Assembly: GCF_029227915.1 (NCBI RefSeq)
Contig: NC_079878.1
Location: 19,530,001 to 19,594,000, forward strand
Direction: 5' to 3'
Length of the DNA stretch: 64,000 nucleotides
Source of the DNA: Hydractinia symbiolongicarpus
Taxonomy: Eukaryota > Cnidaria > Hydrozoa > Anthoathecata > Hydractiniidae
Of this stretch, positions 14,301-26,385 are shown one piece after another; position 1 is the first letter of the stretch; every line of letters begins with the position of its first letter. A program made the position numbers and the translations under genes. The notes under the pieces were generated by a model, which was not told where the DNA came from, did not search any database, and saw only the letters and a list, made by a program, of their open reading frames with translations.

Positions 14301-16751
14301 TGGTAAAAATTCTATAAAAATGTTTGGAAGTCGTTTTGTAAACAATCTGAGTTGGAGAGACACGTGGGCGTTTATTTCGAAGAAAAGAAACCAGTGGTTA
14401 GCAGAATCACATCAAAAAGCACCTTCGCTAGAATCTTGGGGAGCACCAATCATAGTCCAAGCCACAGTGGCATTGTTACAAAAAGAAAGAGATTGTAATT
14501 GGGGTGATGATAAAGTAGCTACTCGCAGAAAACAATTTTGTGCGAAATATGAAGGTTATGGTACAGTGTGCAGCTGTGAGTAAAAATATTTGATATGTTC
14601 TTTGATGCTACTATACACGACAACATCTCTGTAACATAACTTGCACATTGCATGCTAATCTTAGGTACTAACCCTGCTCCAATCGACTTACGCGGTTCAC
14701 CCTTACTTGGAAGCCGTGTTGCAAACCTCCCTATTGCGGTTATTGCTGCAAATCGTCCTCATTATTTGTATCGTATGTTGAGAGGGTTGTTGACAACACC
14801 TGGTGTGGATCCAAACATGGTCACAGTTTATATTGATGGATTTTATGATGAACCTTCTGCTGTTGCAGAGTTGTTTCAAGTGTCTGTTGTTGAACACACA
14901 CCGATTTGCAGTAAAAATTGTCGGATCAGTCAGGTAAGGATTACCTGTTACTTATGGTATTAATTATGGTTTTTCCGGGTGATGACAATTAAATTTATTT
15001 ATAATAGAAGATATATATCTTTTCTTTATTTTTCTTTTCCTTTTAGCACTACGTAAGGACTCTTCGAGAAACTTTTCACAAATATCCAAAAGCAGAGTTT
15101 ATGATTATCCTTGAGGAAGATTTGGATGTATCAAAAGATTTAATGGATTATTTTAGTCAATTATTACCTGTATTATCATCAGATGAAAGTGTGTACTGTA
15201 TTTCAGCATGGAATGATCAGGTATGCAACTTTTAACCGTGATTTATCATAAAATGTGAAGGACATAATTTTCAGTTACAAATTTGTGTTCTATACTTTTA
15301 TAGGGATATGAACACTCGTGTAATGATGCTTCAATGTTGTATCGTGTGGAAACTATGCCAGGACTTGGTTGGTGAGTGTTGTATTCATTCGTAGTATTAC
15401 ATTTAATTTCTACTGTTTTGTTACTGACTTGTTATTAACTTGTGCAGGGTGTTGAAAAAGAAGCTGTTTAAAGAAGAGTTAGAACCAAATTGGCCAGGAA
15501 GCGATAAATTTTGGGATTGGGATATGTGGATGCGAATGGATGGCAATCGAAAAGGTGAATAAATGTGTTTTTTGTATTATTTGCAGTGTTTCTTAATTTT
15601 ATTTACATGCATATCAAGATTAAAAAAAAGGAACTGTACATTGCACAATCCGAACGTCATGATAAACACAAGTTAACACTCTCCTTAACTTTTTAGACCC
15701 CAACTTTAATAACCTTCCCCCCCCCCCCTTCCTACAATTTGGTTGCCAAGAGTGTATATATATTGTCTTTGTCGATGTGATGTGACAAAATGTTTCTGTT
15801 TTCTATTACTGTTACCTGTATGCATATTTCAGGTCGTGAATGCATTATACCTGACATTTCACGCACATACCACTTTGGCGCGAAAGGTTTGAATATGAAC
15901 AGCTTTTTCCAAGATACTTATTTCACAAAACATGCTCTGAACACAAAAACTGGTATCAAATTTGATGTTACCAAAGTTCGGAAAGACGTCTATGATGAAG
16001 ATATGCACAAAATGATCAAGTGAGTGATTTAGAAATTTTTCCGTGAACAAAAAGATGTGGTCAAACTCCCTATTCTTACATTTTTGTTTCTAAGCGCCCT
16101 AATAAACGCGGGGCTTTTTTTAACAACACAATTTTACGTCCAGGGCTTAGATTTTTTATGGCGGACGACCGTCTCAGGCCACAATTTGCTTAGGTTATTA
16201 GATTATTGTGCAGAGGGAGGATGGGTTTGTAAGAATTTAGTTTTGTTAAGTAAGTTGCTAAATTTTTGACCTAATTTAAGCATAAACCCTTAGCAACAGC
16301 GTTGCTTATAAAAAAGCTTGTATACTATAATACGTTCAACGTATTAATTATTTAAGAGGTCTAATCATTCACTGTACAATTAAACTTCTTTGTATGAAAC
16401 GTGAATCAAACGTTTTTAACAATTAAACTTCTATTTCTTAGGGAAGCAGAAGTTCTTGATCATTCCAAGAACCCCTGTTCACAGGAAGACTTCATTCCAG
16501 AGACAAAAGGACACACTTATGTCTTTTACATAAAACAGGAAAGGTCCGGTGATTATGAAACGTGGATTAACGTAGCTAGATGTTTTAAATTATGGGATTT
16601 AGACGTTCGTGGATTTCATAAACAAATGTGGAGATTTTGGATTAAAGAGAATAGAATATTTGTTGTCGGTACCAGTTCTCCGTATGTTATCTACAAACCT
16701 GAACACGTGACTCCTATTTTTATTCCAAAGAAGAAGAAAGATCAAGATTAG
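5387..16751 (+). CDS. POMGNT1: Protein O-linked-mannose beta-1,2-N-acetylglucosaminyltransferase 1
   Basis: Golgi type II membrane enzyme that adds GlcNAc to O-mannose, for example on dystroglycan. CDS exons: 5387-5666, 11287-11546, 14272-14575, 14665-14933, 15047-15220, 15304-15371, 15448-15554, 15833-16019, 16442-16751. All junctions are GT-AG with matching phases, giving 652 aa; human POMGNT1 is about 660. Exon 1 encodes a short cytosolic tail and a membrane anchor (residues ~31-49) ending NIIFILD, like the human anchor. Exons 2-3 encode the stem domain ([22 protein letters not shown]). Exons 4-9 encode the GT13 catalytic domain, with the metal-binding acidic motif EEDLD (residues 394-398), WDWDMWMRM and SRTYHFG, and a conserved C-terminus ([15 protein letters not shown]). 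Exon 1 was chosen by phase and anchor similarity; intron 1 is 5.6 kb. A candidate AATAAA is at 17044. Confidence 0.93.
7702..8624 (-). mobile_element. Internally deleted BEL/Pao LTR retrotransposon: integrase remnant between ~88-bp direct repeats
   Basis: On the minus strand the two frames 8541-8338 and 8334-8134 are adjacent parts of a BEL/Pao integrase C-terminal half. Visible motifs are [39 protein letters not shown] and [12 protein letters not shown] decayed continuation runs to about 7800. Direct repeats flank the remnant at 7702-7790 and 8537-8624; both contain CATACAAAGTTACGGTA and GAACAATAAGACACATTATG. Next to the inner end of the 7702-7790 copy, the minus strand reads a purine tract (GAGGGGAG) and then TGTTAATG, which fits a polypurine tract followed by the 3' LTR start. 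The other copy joins the integrase directly, so most of gag-pol was deleted. The outer LTR limits were not found. Confidence 0.75.
10630..10994 (-). pseudogene. LINE RT C-terminal scrap
   Basis: The minus-strand translation shows [26 protein letters not shown] and, in another frame, [10 protein letters not shown]. These match the order FCYLGDML / YEACVRSVMLYGSETW seen after the RT domain of many animal non-LTR elements. The frame is broken and only about 120 codons remain. A relative with YGSET lies at 40815-41010. Confidence 0.65.
12169..12205. repeat. (TAGC)n and (TA)n microsatellites
   Basis: CTAGCTAGCTAGCTAG is followed within a few bases by an alternating TA tract, inside POMGNT1 intron 2. 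Shorter GCTAGC runs recur throughout the window. Confidence 0.85.
12540..13700. repeat. Degenerate ~100-bp tandem array in POMGNT1 intron 2
   Basis: A loose phrase (T-rich, then ACATTTTGTGAAACTTTTGTG, then a GGGAGG-like purine run, then an ATAT..CGAAAT segment) recurs near 12563, 12680, 12770, 12870, 12955, 13055, 13158, 13232, 13333, 13425, 13515 and 13638. The mean spacing is near 100 bp. Copies are strongly diverged, so this is an old satellite or an amplified element. Confidence 0.5.
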
Positions 16752-18490
16752 TTATTTATTTTTTTATTATTTATACAAAAATTGATTTATTGTTTATAAA
16801 TGTGCTCTTCTTCAACAATACAGTTTTATATTTACAGGTTGAATTGTGTCTAAATGTGGTGCTCAGATGTAGATTTCATTATAAATTTTTTTAAAAAATG
16901 TATATTTTAATTTGTTTCTTCCCGATAGGTAACTGTGTTGTGTTGTGGCCATGTCAGGCTCCAGTCACTGCTAACCCCAAAGATTTGATCTGGCAGTAGC
17001 TACATGTTGTTAAATATTTTGTATTTAATTGAGCAAGGCTACCGAATAAATTTAGCGCAAAACGTCCTGTAACGCCATGATTTTCACGAAAAAACTCTCA
17101 TAATACCTCAAGAAAAAATCTCTTAAGCTTCACAATTCCTTGCTTTTGTATTATTTCGCCCATGTTGCGGAAATTGTTAAAGCCTCTTTTTTATCGTTGT
17201 TAAATAATTGGTCGTGTAGAATTGGTGCACAATAGCGGATGTAAATTAGCGTGTTTAATTTTACATTGAAGTATTGCTTCTCCACTTCGGCAAAATGATT
17301 CTTGGAAAAGAAAAGCTTGGGTGTCCCTAATCTCCAGTGGAGGATTCGAAGTATCGTATGTAGGGAAAGGATGTTGTGTGGGTAAAGGGATGACCTAAGA
17401 AACAAGGGCTTCATCAGACGCACAGGTCTTGTTTCTTATACCGCTTTCTGCTCGGGTAGTGAAATTGATCCGTGATAGAATCAAAACAACCCGACCTGGC
17501 GTAAGCGGTCGGTCATTTTGAAGGGTCTCTCGATTTGTTTGTTGGCCATGATTAACAGATTTTGTAAGTAATCGATAACAAACCACGTGCGATGATTAGC
17601 GAGGGGAAAAAAGAAAGGGAAAAATTTGCTTTCTCGTTGCTAAAGAAGACTGAGTCACGTGATTTTATTGGTAAATATAATTGGTATGTGAAATAAAATA
17701 GCCAAAGGAGCAATTAAAATCAAAAATAGACTAAAAACATAAGTGGTTTGATATCAAAAATTGATGAAATAACAAGAGTTATATTAACAGTCGTGTTATA
17801 TAATACAAGTATTATGCATAACATGTTAATTCGTTACAAATAGAATAATATCCATTTTATTTGATCCGTATCACGTGGTAGTGGTAATTGTTTGTAATAC
17901 ATTCTATTTCATAAGGATACAGCCGGTATCGCAGTAGGTTACTTCAGTAAAACATCAACAGTGATGGCGGTTAGCTAGGTTACATTCTCATGTTGTTTTA
18001 GTATAAAAATCGCAATATTGCTGTTTCCCACGTATTTCCTAATAGGGTTTTCGTATTGTTGTCTAGTGTCGTAATAAATTATTTGATACTGGTATAGCAA
18101 AACAAACGTCATTATCGAACAGTATGTGATTGGATTTACAATATTCCACCATTATTGTTACGTCATTGTTTATTTTTACTAACATGATAGTAGCTTTTTT
18201 GCATCACACTTTTTTAATTCGATTGGTAACGAAGATGTATGTGCCAATGTCGAGGGATCCATATCGGCGATTCCGAGGCAAACAACGTGTTGGGACGGGG
18301 GCCTAAAAAGAGAGAGAGAGAGAGAGGGATGTTCCTTACAGAAGATATGGTAATCCATCTGTTCTAGCATGATAACTAGTTTGTAAATACAAAGGGATAG
18401 GTAGGTGGTTCGTGTTATAGGAAATAATAATGTAGTTATAGTAAATAATGATCTTGAAAATTTTCAGGTTTATATTAAGTCTTAAATCAT
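16752..18490. other. Intergenic after POMGNT1
   Basis: Contains the POMGNT1 3' UTR (candidate AATAAA at 17044-17049) and then AT-rich sequence. Frames on the minus strand between 17151 and 17586 have no recognisable domain. An (AG)n tract lies at 18308-18327. Confidence 0.5.
18308..18327. repeat. (AG)n microsatellite
   Basis: Uninterrupted AG dinucleotide run of about 20 bp. Confidence 0.9.
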
Positions 18491-18494
18491 TTTG

Positions 18495-19273
18495 GTTTTG
18501 TGAGGACTAGTGAGACCCAGTTAACCTTACGGTCGGGAGCTTATACAAGCCTTGCCTTGACAAGTAAATCCTTGATATTTTTATGCCGCATAGTTGCAAT
18601 AATGGGAGGGTCAGGCCAGATTTTATTGAGCTCTTGGTCATTCTCTATAAGGTGGCAATGTTTATTAATAATTTTTTTGATTGTAGTATTGTCCTTGGAA
18701 TAGTGTGTGAGGAAAACTAGATATCTTTGAGTATTATCTGTTTTAGGTTTATCGTTATAGAGTAAATCCTTTTGTGATAAGTTTTTTATTTCTTTCATGT
18801 TTTCTTGTATTAGTTTTTGGGGGTATCCTCGGTTTTTGAGGACCCATTCTATTTCTTTAATGCTTTGTTTAGCATATCATCCTTGGTGATAAGCATTCTG
18901 TATCTTAGGGATTGGGAGTATATAATGGAGGATTTCGTAAATGTTGGATGGAAGGAGTTGTAGTGGAGGAGGCTAAATGTATCAGTGGGTTTGGTGTATA
19001 AACTAGAATAAAGCTTTCCATCTTTTCCTACATGTATGTAGGTGTCCAAAAAATTAATTTTATCCCTAGAATAGGTAAAAGTTTTCGTAGACATTCTTCT
19101 GTGTCAGTATATATGAAGAAAACGTCATCGATAAAACGTTTCCAAAGCATAATAGCTGTGGTAAGAGGAAGTATTTTAGTACTTTCACGGTGGCCCATGG
19201 CGGGGAATATTATTTTGCTTGTATGAAGCGCGATGTGAAATTGCACAGAGAAGCACAGGTTCGAACAATACAA
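18495..19273 (-). pseudogene. Penelope-like element RT relic
   Basis: On the minus strand an RT catalytic box (WKRFIDDVFFIYTD) is followed, after one frameshift near 19050-19090, by DKINFLDTYIHV, LYTKPTDTFSLLHYNS and SSIIYSQSLRYR. Further on come RGYPQKLI, KKIINKHCHLI, PDPPIIA and HKNIKDLLVKARL. This order is typical of Penelope-like RTs and of related animal RTs with GIY-YIG endonucleases. The frame is broken between blocks, the N-terminal RT motifs are missing or unreadable above 19215, and no GIY-YIG domain is seen below 18495. The copy is dead. Confidence 0.75.
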
Positions 19274-19609
19274 TTAACTGCTCGCTAACATGAATCTCCA
19301 AATTTGTAACTTCTTTTGTACGTTTGCATTCTTCAGTGGTCATTTGCCCCTTTACTCTAGCAACTGGTGGGTTACTTAAACTACAAAATCTTAATTTATC
19401 ATCTCTTTTCATTATTTCATCATCTCTTTCTATCCTTACAAATGTTCTCGCCAAATGTTCTCACGCCAACACAAAATTCCAAGGTTTAAAAATGTTTTTT
19501 CTCTGAAACTTTAAATCAAATGGTGAAACAGAAAAAAACGCTTAAGGTTACTTACACGGCGCGAAAACGCACATGTTTTTCTCATGCTATGAGTGTCTTT
19601 GTTCTATTC

Positions 19610-20650
19610 GGAGTGTGCAGCTATAATGGAGTACGGCTCCGTATAGGCATGCTTATACGGAGTATAACTTCATATAGCGACATGTTTACTCCGTATAGAC
19701 GGAAATGTTAAGTACAAAAAGCTGCAAGCGGTGCAGACAGCTTTGAGAGTATAATGCCGACACTAGTTTCGCTAGACATTAGCGAATGCAGCATAAGCAT
19801 CGAAGTCGCATTCTTATTAAAATTTTCACTGGGCTATTTCAGTGTAGAAAATCGTTAGGGCTAAGATAAATTTTAAAAAATGGGGAGACTTTACGAATTT
19901 TTTTAGGATGTGAAGTAGTTTACTATTTGCGTTTTGTATTTTTATGGCTTCCATTATATTCATTCTTAGCTTTAGAACTTTGTTTTTTATGTTTCTATAT
20001 GCAATAAAATTAACCATACAATCAATGAAATTTATTATGTAACTTTAAAATTGTGTACTTTTATACCAGCCATTGTATACCTTAACTCGTTAACAAAACA
20101 TCGAATTCGTTTCTACTGAACATGTACGCTAAGCCTGTCACACTCCGTATACTAAGCATGTCACACTACTCCGTATACTCCGCATGTCACACTTCGTATA
20201 CTAAGCATGGCATACTCCATATAGAATACTCCGTATGGCATAGTCCGTATAACATACTCCGTATAGCATAGTCCGTATGGCATACACCTTATAGCACATT
20301 CTGCATACTCCGCATAGCAAATTCTGCATAACATACTCTCGGTATCTCACAATCTGTATGCTATAATCCGTTTTCTGCAAGCAAACTAATGTTTCCACTA
20401 ACTCCGTTTAGCAATATACTACTTATGTTTTTATGATGGATAAAAAAGTAGAAAAATGATATACTTGTCTTTTTAACTTGTTCTTTATAGTGATTATTTT
20501 TTATTTTTTTCGGAAATAATTCTAAACAGTCACACAATATTGCAACATTTCACTTTAAGAGCATTTGTTGGCAGACTCCGTATAGCTAAACCAAACTCTG
20601 TATAGCAGCTATACGGAGTATTACTCCGTATAGAAACCAAACTCCGTACG
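19610..20650. repeat. CTCCGTATA short-motif repeat field
   Basis: Variants of CATACTCCGTATAGCA occur many times. They are densest at 20135-20372, roughly every 14-16 bp, with looser clusters at 19625-19700 and 20575-20650. The clusters include both orientations, for example TATACGGAGTATTACTCCG at 20609, which is near-palindromic. Copies vary by substitution, as expected for an ageing minisatellite. Confidence 0.75.
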
Positions 20651-20789
20651 TCACATTTACAAAAAAAAAACTAAAATTCCATTCTCATATTTAACAAAGC
20701 GAGGTTTAAGTGTGTATCCCATTTGTAACTGACAGTGATATTTGCAAGGAGGTAAAAAATATTACTGTTATCTAATTGTTCAAAATACT

Positions 20790-20935
20790 ATCAAAATTCT
20801 TAGATCGCTTGAGTTTGCTATTCACCCAGACAAATCTGTATTAATGTCAAAGTCTCGCCTTTTTGGGCTTCGTTATCTACAAATGTGTCAGTTACTCTCA
20901 CTGGTGGAATAAAATACACAACCAGTGTACAGAAA
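20790..20935 (+). pseudogene. Possible DIRS-type RT scrap
   Basis: A short translation reads ILRSLEFAIHPDKSVL and, after a frame change, AFLGFVIYKCVS. This resembles the tyrosine-recombinase (DIRS) retrotransposon RT segment with HPxKSVL followed by FLGF. Only about 45 codons are involved, so the call is tentative. Confidence 0.35.
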
Positions 20936-21008
20936 TTCAATTGGAAAAGCAATGCTCCATAACCGAGCTGTAGCATAGGAAGGATATGTTAGAGCAGAGA
21001 GGTATCTC

Positions 21009-21351
21009 CAGGGCCGGCGAATTTAGGGGGGCCGAAGGGGGGAGGCATTACAAATTCATTTATACGATTCTGTTAACACTTTTCATCTGCATAAAATGTA
21101 CTTTATGATTTTAAATGGTTGCATTTTTTAAAAAAACAAGGTACCTAAAACAGAAATTAAGTGTAAGTTTTGCATGAATTAAGTTTTTTTCATTAGTATC
21201 CGATAAAAAAATTCGAAAATTGGGGCACATTTAAGGCTATTTCAGAGGCCTAAATTCAAAAATTTTCTCGGCACGTCGGCCCCAACCTTCTAAGATACTA
21301 CATATATTGCCCCCCCCCCCCCCCACTTTCAATTCCGATTCGCCGGTCCTG
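21009..21351. mobile_element. MITE, 343 bp, TIR CAGGRCCGGCGAAT, 5-bp TSD ATCTC
   Basis: The left end is CAGGGCCGGCGAAT and the reverse complement of the right end is CAGGACCGGCGAAT (13 of 14). ATCTC flanks both ends at 21004-21008 and 21352-21356. G-rich and C-rich runs follow each TIR inside the element; the right one includes about 15 consecutive C. No coding capacity. Confidence 0.8.
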
Positions 21352-21356
21352 ATCTC

Positions 21357-23283
21357 TCCTTCGGGTTTGGTCCATTTTCAAAAAAACTCAGGAACGCCCT
21401 ACTAAAAAAAGATTTTAGCCTTGTAGGCAATATTGTTGCTAGTTGGCCTCAGTTGACGTTAGGAGCTTTTTCTAACGCGAACTAGAAAAATAAATGTGGC
21501 AAGACTTCTTTCAATCGAATCCCTAAAACAACTACAATGGTAAGAGCAGGACATATATCAAACGATACATTCAATATCGTATCGGAAACTTTGGAACTCT
21601 TTATCACAATATGTAACTATTAGGGAAGCACTCCAAGATACCATGCGTTGATGATCAAAACGCTATTTCTTGATACAAAGTTTTTAAAAGAATACGCCGC
21701 ACGCCAGCATCAACCAGCCAGGCCGTCGTACTCAATGTTCATGTAGTCGCAATTAAAAAAGTCAGAATGTTAAAAATCAAAAAACTTTCCAACCATTCAA
21801 CAAAAATGATACGCTGACTATGTACGATGTTAATTTCATGCAAAAAAATCGGCCAGTTATGTTTCACAATTACTAGTTATATATCTTGGTTTGCTTGTTT
21901 TATGTTATCGATCTAAATTATATTTCTTGATATAGCACAACGTGTTATAGGGTAGTTATAAATGGACTGGGAAATTAAACAAGCTTACCTGAAGTGAAGC
22001 TTGATGGGTATTCTTTTGAGGTTCATCTGTGAACTGGTGCGTAAGTGCCCAACCCCAAATTAGTCTAGTTACCCGACCTGCATAACACACTTACCCGCAA
22101 TTTATTACTCATGTCACAGATCTACTTCAGGTTTTTCTCGCTTCTTTTTTCGTTCACTTCACAGACGAACTACGAAAAAAATAATTTTTTTACGCATTTA
22201 AGCAAGGATGTTTAATTTAAGTGAGGAGTCCAACTGAATTCTTGTTTATTCTGTTTTTCACTTCAAAATATCTCCATTTATTCACTAATTTAGGAGTCTA
22301 ACAAAATTTCCACAAAAAAGAGAAAATAAGTAATGGCTGACCGGAACGTAAATAACAGAAAATGTATATCTCTTGTGCGAGTAAAAATGATGATTTTTAC
22401 TTTTTACGAAAACGAATTAATAGGCTGTTACTTTAACGGAGGAAGGAAAAAAAAAGCTTTTCTGATAATATAAAACCACACTAGAGCGAAATAAAACCTG
22501 ACCTACACTGAATCGATAATTAGTACGCATAAGAACAGTCTTTAAAATTGAAACACTATCATTCTTACTAAACCAAGTCAATGTTATTTTTACAGATGAA
22601 GTTGGAAAAAGAAGAATATATGTGAAGTAAAATCGTTAATTAAAAGGTATCACTGAATGTGTAAACTAAATATTTTACGTGATATTAAAATGGTCTTAAC
22701 CAACATATATTTTCAACTTTGTCTTTATTATTGTTATAAAAATTGTTTGTTTTTTTAGCATTCTATAGAAGATGGATTTTTAAGTTCCTTTCAATTTCCT
22801 CTCCATGTTAGACCTCATCGGGGTGGGTCCTCTGCACGTAAAACTAGTACCTGAACACAATTAGTACGTTCCGGGTGCTTATTTTTGAAATTTCTGAAAC
22901 CTCCATCAATTTTTAGCCTAAGTTGCTCACTAATCAGAACCTTGGTTTACCAAAAAAGTTGCAAAATGTTTTGAGAACAGGCCTATAATTTAAACTTTCG
23001 CAAGAAATGGACATAGTTTTGATTGACCATACAAACGGAAAATTCAAAATAATAACTGATACTCTCGAATTTTTCCCGACATTTTGACAAGGTGGACAAG
23101 CGATTGACGTTTAAGTGACTTAAAACACGCTATGTATTTATTTATTAAAACACGCTATTCATTTACTTATTAAACCATTTTCTCTTGTAAGAAACAAACC
23201 TCGCAAACATAAAATATAAAAATACAATCGTGTCATATTATCTCCCAAGTAAACAAAAGATGTTTGAGCTGCATGATTAGCGA
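21357..23283. other. Intergenic, no supported gene
   Basis: AT-rich sequence with no recognisable coding frame. The 3' UTR of the minus-strand HMG20 gene lies at its right edge; an AATAAA on the minus strand occurs near 23141. Confidence 0.5.
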
Positions 23284-24772
23284 TCATTCTTTCAAAGTAG
23301 GATAATCAATTCTGGAGATCAGATCCTTCAACTTCTTTCGAAGATCTTGCGACACATCCCTTCCAGTGCTCAGATATTCCGTTAGTTGAGTTAATTTAGT
23401 GTCGATATTTTCACAAGTCAGTCTTTCGCTGAGGTGGGAAGGAAAGGGAAAGGTTTTAAATAAATCTACCAGTAACTTCCTGAACTTATCCAAGTACGTC
23501 TGCATAGTCAGGTTTTCGTTCTCCTGTTGGATGATATCAGTTTTCACGCGATCCATCACGTTCTTCATATGGTCAATTTGCTTGTTCAAAATAGCGTTTT
23601 GTTCCTCGTAAACAGAGTTATTTTTTCGAACCTGGCGCAATTCTGATTCACGTTGGCGAGAATACTCCAAAAACTGTTCTGTAAAAACAGGTATATGCAT
23701 TCCGGTATCCGTCGTAATTTTCGGCCCCTGTAACGCGGGTATGCCGTTTCGACTGGGTGAGTTCGAATGTGGATATTCTACTTTTATATTCGATTTTGTT
23801 TGTTTTAGCTCATTATCAACGTCATGTTGTTCCGCCTCCTTTCGTTTCTTCATTTCTTGAAATTCTTTATATGCCGAAGACTGTTGGTATCCTAAACACA
23901 ACGCTAAAATTTTAACGTCAATACCTTGTTTAATAGAGCTAACCTTTTGAACAACACCCGGTTACTCCTTTGAACGCGAAACAAGAGCGCCAACCCAAAT
24001 TACCGTAGCTACCTGAGGGACACAAAGTATTTGCGAAAGAAATTTATGCGGTCCCACAATGCTTCATTTTGTGGAATATATTTTTGCGGATACCAAAGCT
24101 TCAGTAAGAAAAAAAATCAGTATAAATTTTGCCTGAACATAGCTTTTAAAACTAAAGGTATTTTCAAATGAACAACAGCATTGAATGTACATTTTGGTAA
24201 ATTGTTCGTATACAGTGTATTGCATGCGCGTTTTTTTTTTATGATGATGCTGACATTAAAACATTTGTAAAATAGGTTTATTAGAAAATTGGAGATGCTG
24301 TGAAAATCAACATAACACCTAAACAAATGTTCAGAAAATAAATAAATAAAGAACAACATTACAAAACAGAATATATACCTTCCAATGCTCTCATGTACTT
24401 CTCTTTTTCTCGTTCTGCTTCTTCTAGGTATTGCTGTTTTTCTTCCTGTGCCATACTGGACCACTTCTGACCCAAAATTTTTGTAACTTCATGGAATGGC
24501 ATAACAGGGTGTTGCTCGCGAAATTTTTCTCGGTGTTCATTTAAAAATCGAACATAGCCTGTCAAAGGTGCTTTTGGCGCGTTTACATCTTTTATTAGTC
24601 TTTTTCTCGTTCTTGGTTTCGATTTGTTTTTCTTCCCAGGGTCATCGTTTGTATTCAATGGAGCTGGACTCCCCAAACTAGAGTGATCACTTATATTGCC
24701 TTCAATATCTTTTTCAAACACCTCATTATTTTCATCTTGTTTTGATCTTTCGTTACCACTATCAGATGTCAT
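23284..24772 (-). CDS. HMG20A: High mobility group protein 20 (HMG20A/B-like)
   Basis: HMG20 proteins are nuclear HMG-box factors that act with, or antagonise, the LSD1-CoREST complex at neuronal genes in vertebrates. Two coding exons: 24772-24379 and 23891-23284, joined phase 1 to phase 1 across a 487-bp GT-AG intron, giving 333 aa; human HMG20A is 347 and HMG20B 317. Residues ~63-131 are one HMG box (VNAPKAPLTGYVRFLNEH, WSSMAQEEKQQYLEEAE). The conserved AYKEF and IPVFTEQFLEY stretches follow, then a long coiled coil (~200-265) and a C-terminal helix. The N-terminus is acidic, then basic (KPRTRKR). The start MTSDSGN was chosen because an acceptor-like TTATTTATAG lies 10 bases upstream, implying a 5' UTR intron. 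A single cnidarian-type gene may be co-orthologous to both vertebrate paralogues. Confidence 0.92.
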
Positions 24773-24784
24773 ATTTAAAACTAT

Positions 24785-26090
24785 AAATAAGAAAGGTTTA
24801 GATGGAAGCAAGTTTCTTTGTCTCTTATTACTCCAAAAACCAAAACACAAGAGAAAAGGACTGTATAAAATTTCCATAGTGTCCTTTGTCTTCTAATAGT
24901 AGCGTTTTCTCCGCTCAAATAAAAAAAATACCTCTTTGAAAAGATACATCTAACAAAATGTACATAATCATTGTGCAACTCAAAAATGACAGGTTGTTGA
25001 TTTTTATGAGAATATGTTGCTGAATTTAGTCTGGCAAACCCCCTAACAGACTTCTTTTCTTTATTATAATCTGGATAATAACTAAAAATGCAAAAAATGG
25101 CCGAAATGGCTTGGTATGTAAAAATAAGTTATGTACAGCTTCGCTAATTCAAACTTGTTTACGAAAAATTGCTCATGTTATTTGTCTGTCTTCTTTATAA
25201 ACACATCAGCATTCAAATTTGTGAATGTAATATGTTTAAGTGAATTAGAAAGATAAAATTTTTGATGCAATTTGTTATGGTAATTAAAGCCAAGTAGTAG
25301 CAAGGGAATGCTTAATGGAATATGGACGCTTATTAAATTATGACATTTACATAGACACGCATTCAAGAGAAGATCTTCAAGAAAATTGACTGCTAATCAA
25401 AATCATTACAGTATAGAAAGAAAAGGATATTTTACCATAGTGGCTGACACAAATAGTACTGCTTAATAAAAGGAATCCCAAGTTATAAAAAGATAGTAAA
25501 ATCATATTATAGCGTGAAAGTGAGTAAACACGTGGGGTCTATACAGATCAGCCAGAAAATTGTATTGAAAATTAAGTCAGGACTTAAACATAAGAATATT
25601 CATGAAAAAATTACATGTAAGAATATTGAAGAAAGAATAATATTATATCATTGTTTTAAATTTTCTTTAGTTAATACACATAACAATTTAATCTGTTGAA
25701 GAACAAATAGCTTGATTATGCACAATCTTTCAACATATTTTCGAAAAACCTGTTAGTTAAAACAAAAGAAACTAATCAAACTATTGTTGAATATTCTTGT
25801 TAAGTGAATAATTTGAAACTGCTTTGAATCAATTCACCTCCATAAGGATATTTAAACCATATGTTAATTTTATATTTCCCTAAATTCTTCAACTACATTC
25901 ATAATAGAATAATACAAAAATGTGAAGAAAAAAAATTAAAAATGATTAAGAATTTTCTTGTATATTATATACAGGTCGATAAAGCCCGTGGAGAAATCCA
26001 TTTAGGCAAAAGGTAAATAAAAAAAAGTTGTTTTAGATGTTTTGCTGACGTCAGCAGTGCAGTGCAGATAAAAAAAATCACGAAATTTGT
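24785..26090. other. Intergenic upstream of HMG20
   Basis: Probably contains the HMG20 promoter and a 5' UTR exon that I cannot place. AT-rich; no other gene supported. Confidence 0.4.
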
Positions 26091-26099
26091 TTATTCTTT

Positions 26100-26385
26100 G
26101 TCTGTAACACTGGTTAAAATAATGTACAGGATCATATGTTCTCGATGAACGCCTAAGGAGATATCAGGGATTAGAAATTTAGCTGACATCATCAAAGACC
26201 CGTCCAAACCTTAAAAATTTTTAAAAAAAATTTGTATACCTCTGCGCAATGCCTTTCTCGTATAGATCTTGAAACGCTCATCAAGAAAATGTATAGGATC
26301 ATGTACTTTTGATAAACTGTTGCAGAGATATTAGGATTTGAAGGTTTTTTGATGACGTAATCAACCCGTCTATTCCGAAACGGAT
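26100..26385. repeat. Imperfect tandem duplication, ~167-bp unit
   Basis: The phrase AATGTACAGGATCATATG ... GATATCAGGGATT ... GACATCATCAAAGACCCGTC at 26122-26205 recurs with changes at 26289-26373 (ATGTATAGGATCATGTA, GATATTAGGATTT, GACGTAATCAACCCGTC). Two units are recognisable. Confidence 0.6.

Noticed and set aside
16057-16269. 70-codon plus-strand hydrophobic frame
   Set aside because: It lies in POMGNT1 intron 8 and has no supporting feature.
24117-24464. 115-codon minus-strand frame overlapping HMG20 exon 1
   Set aside because: Alternative frame reading from the HMG box into the intron; the HMG box frame is the real one.
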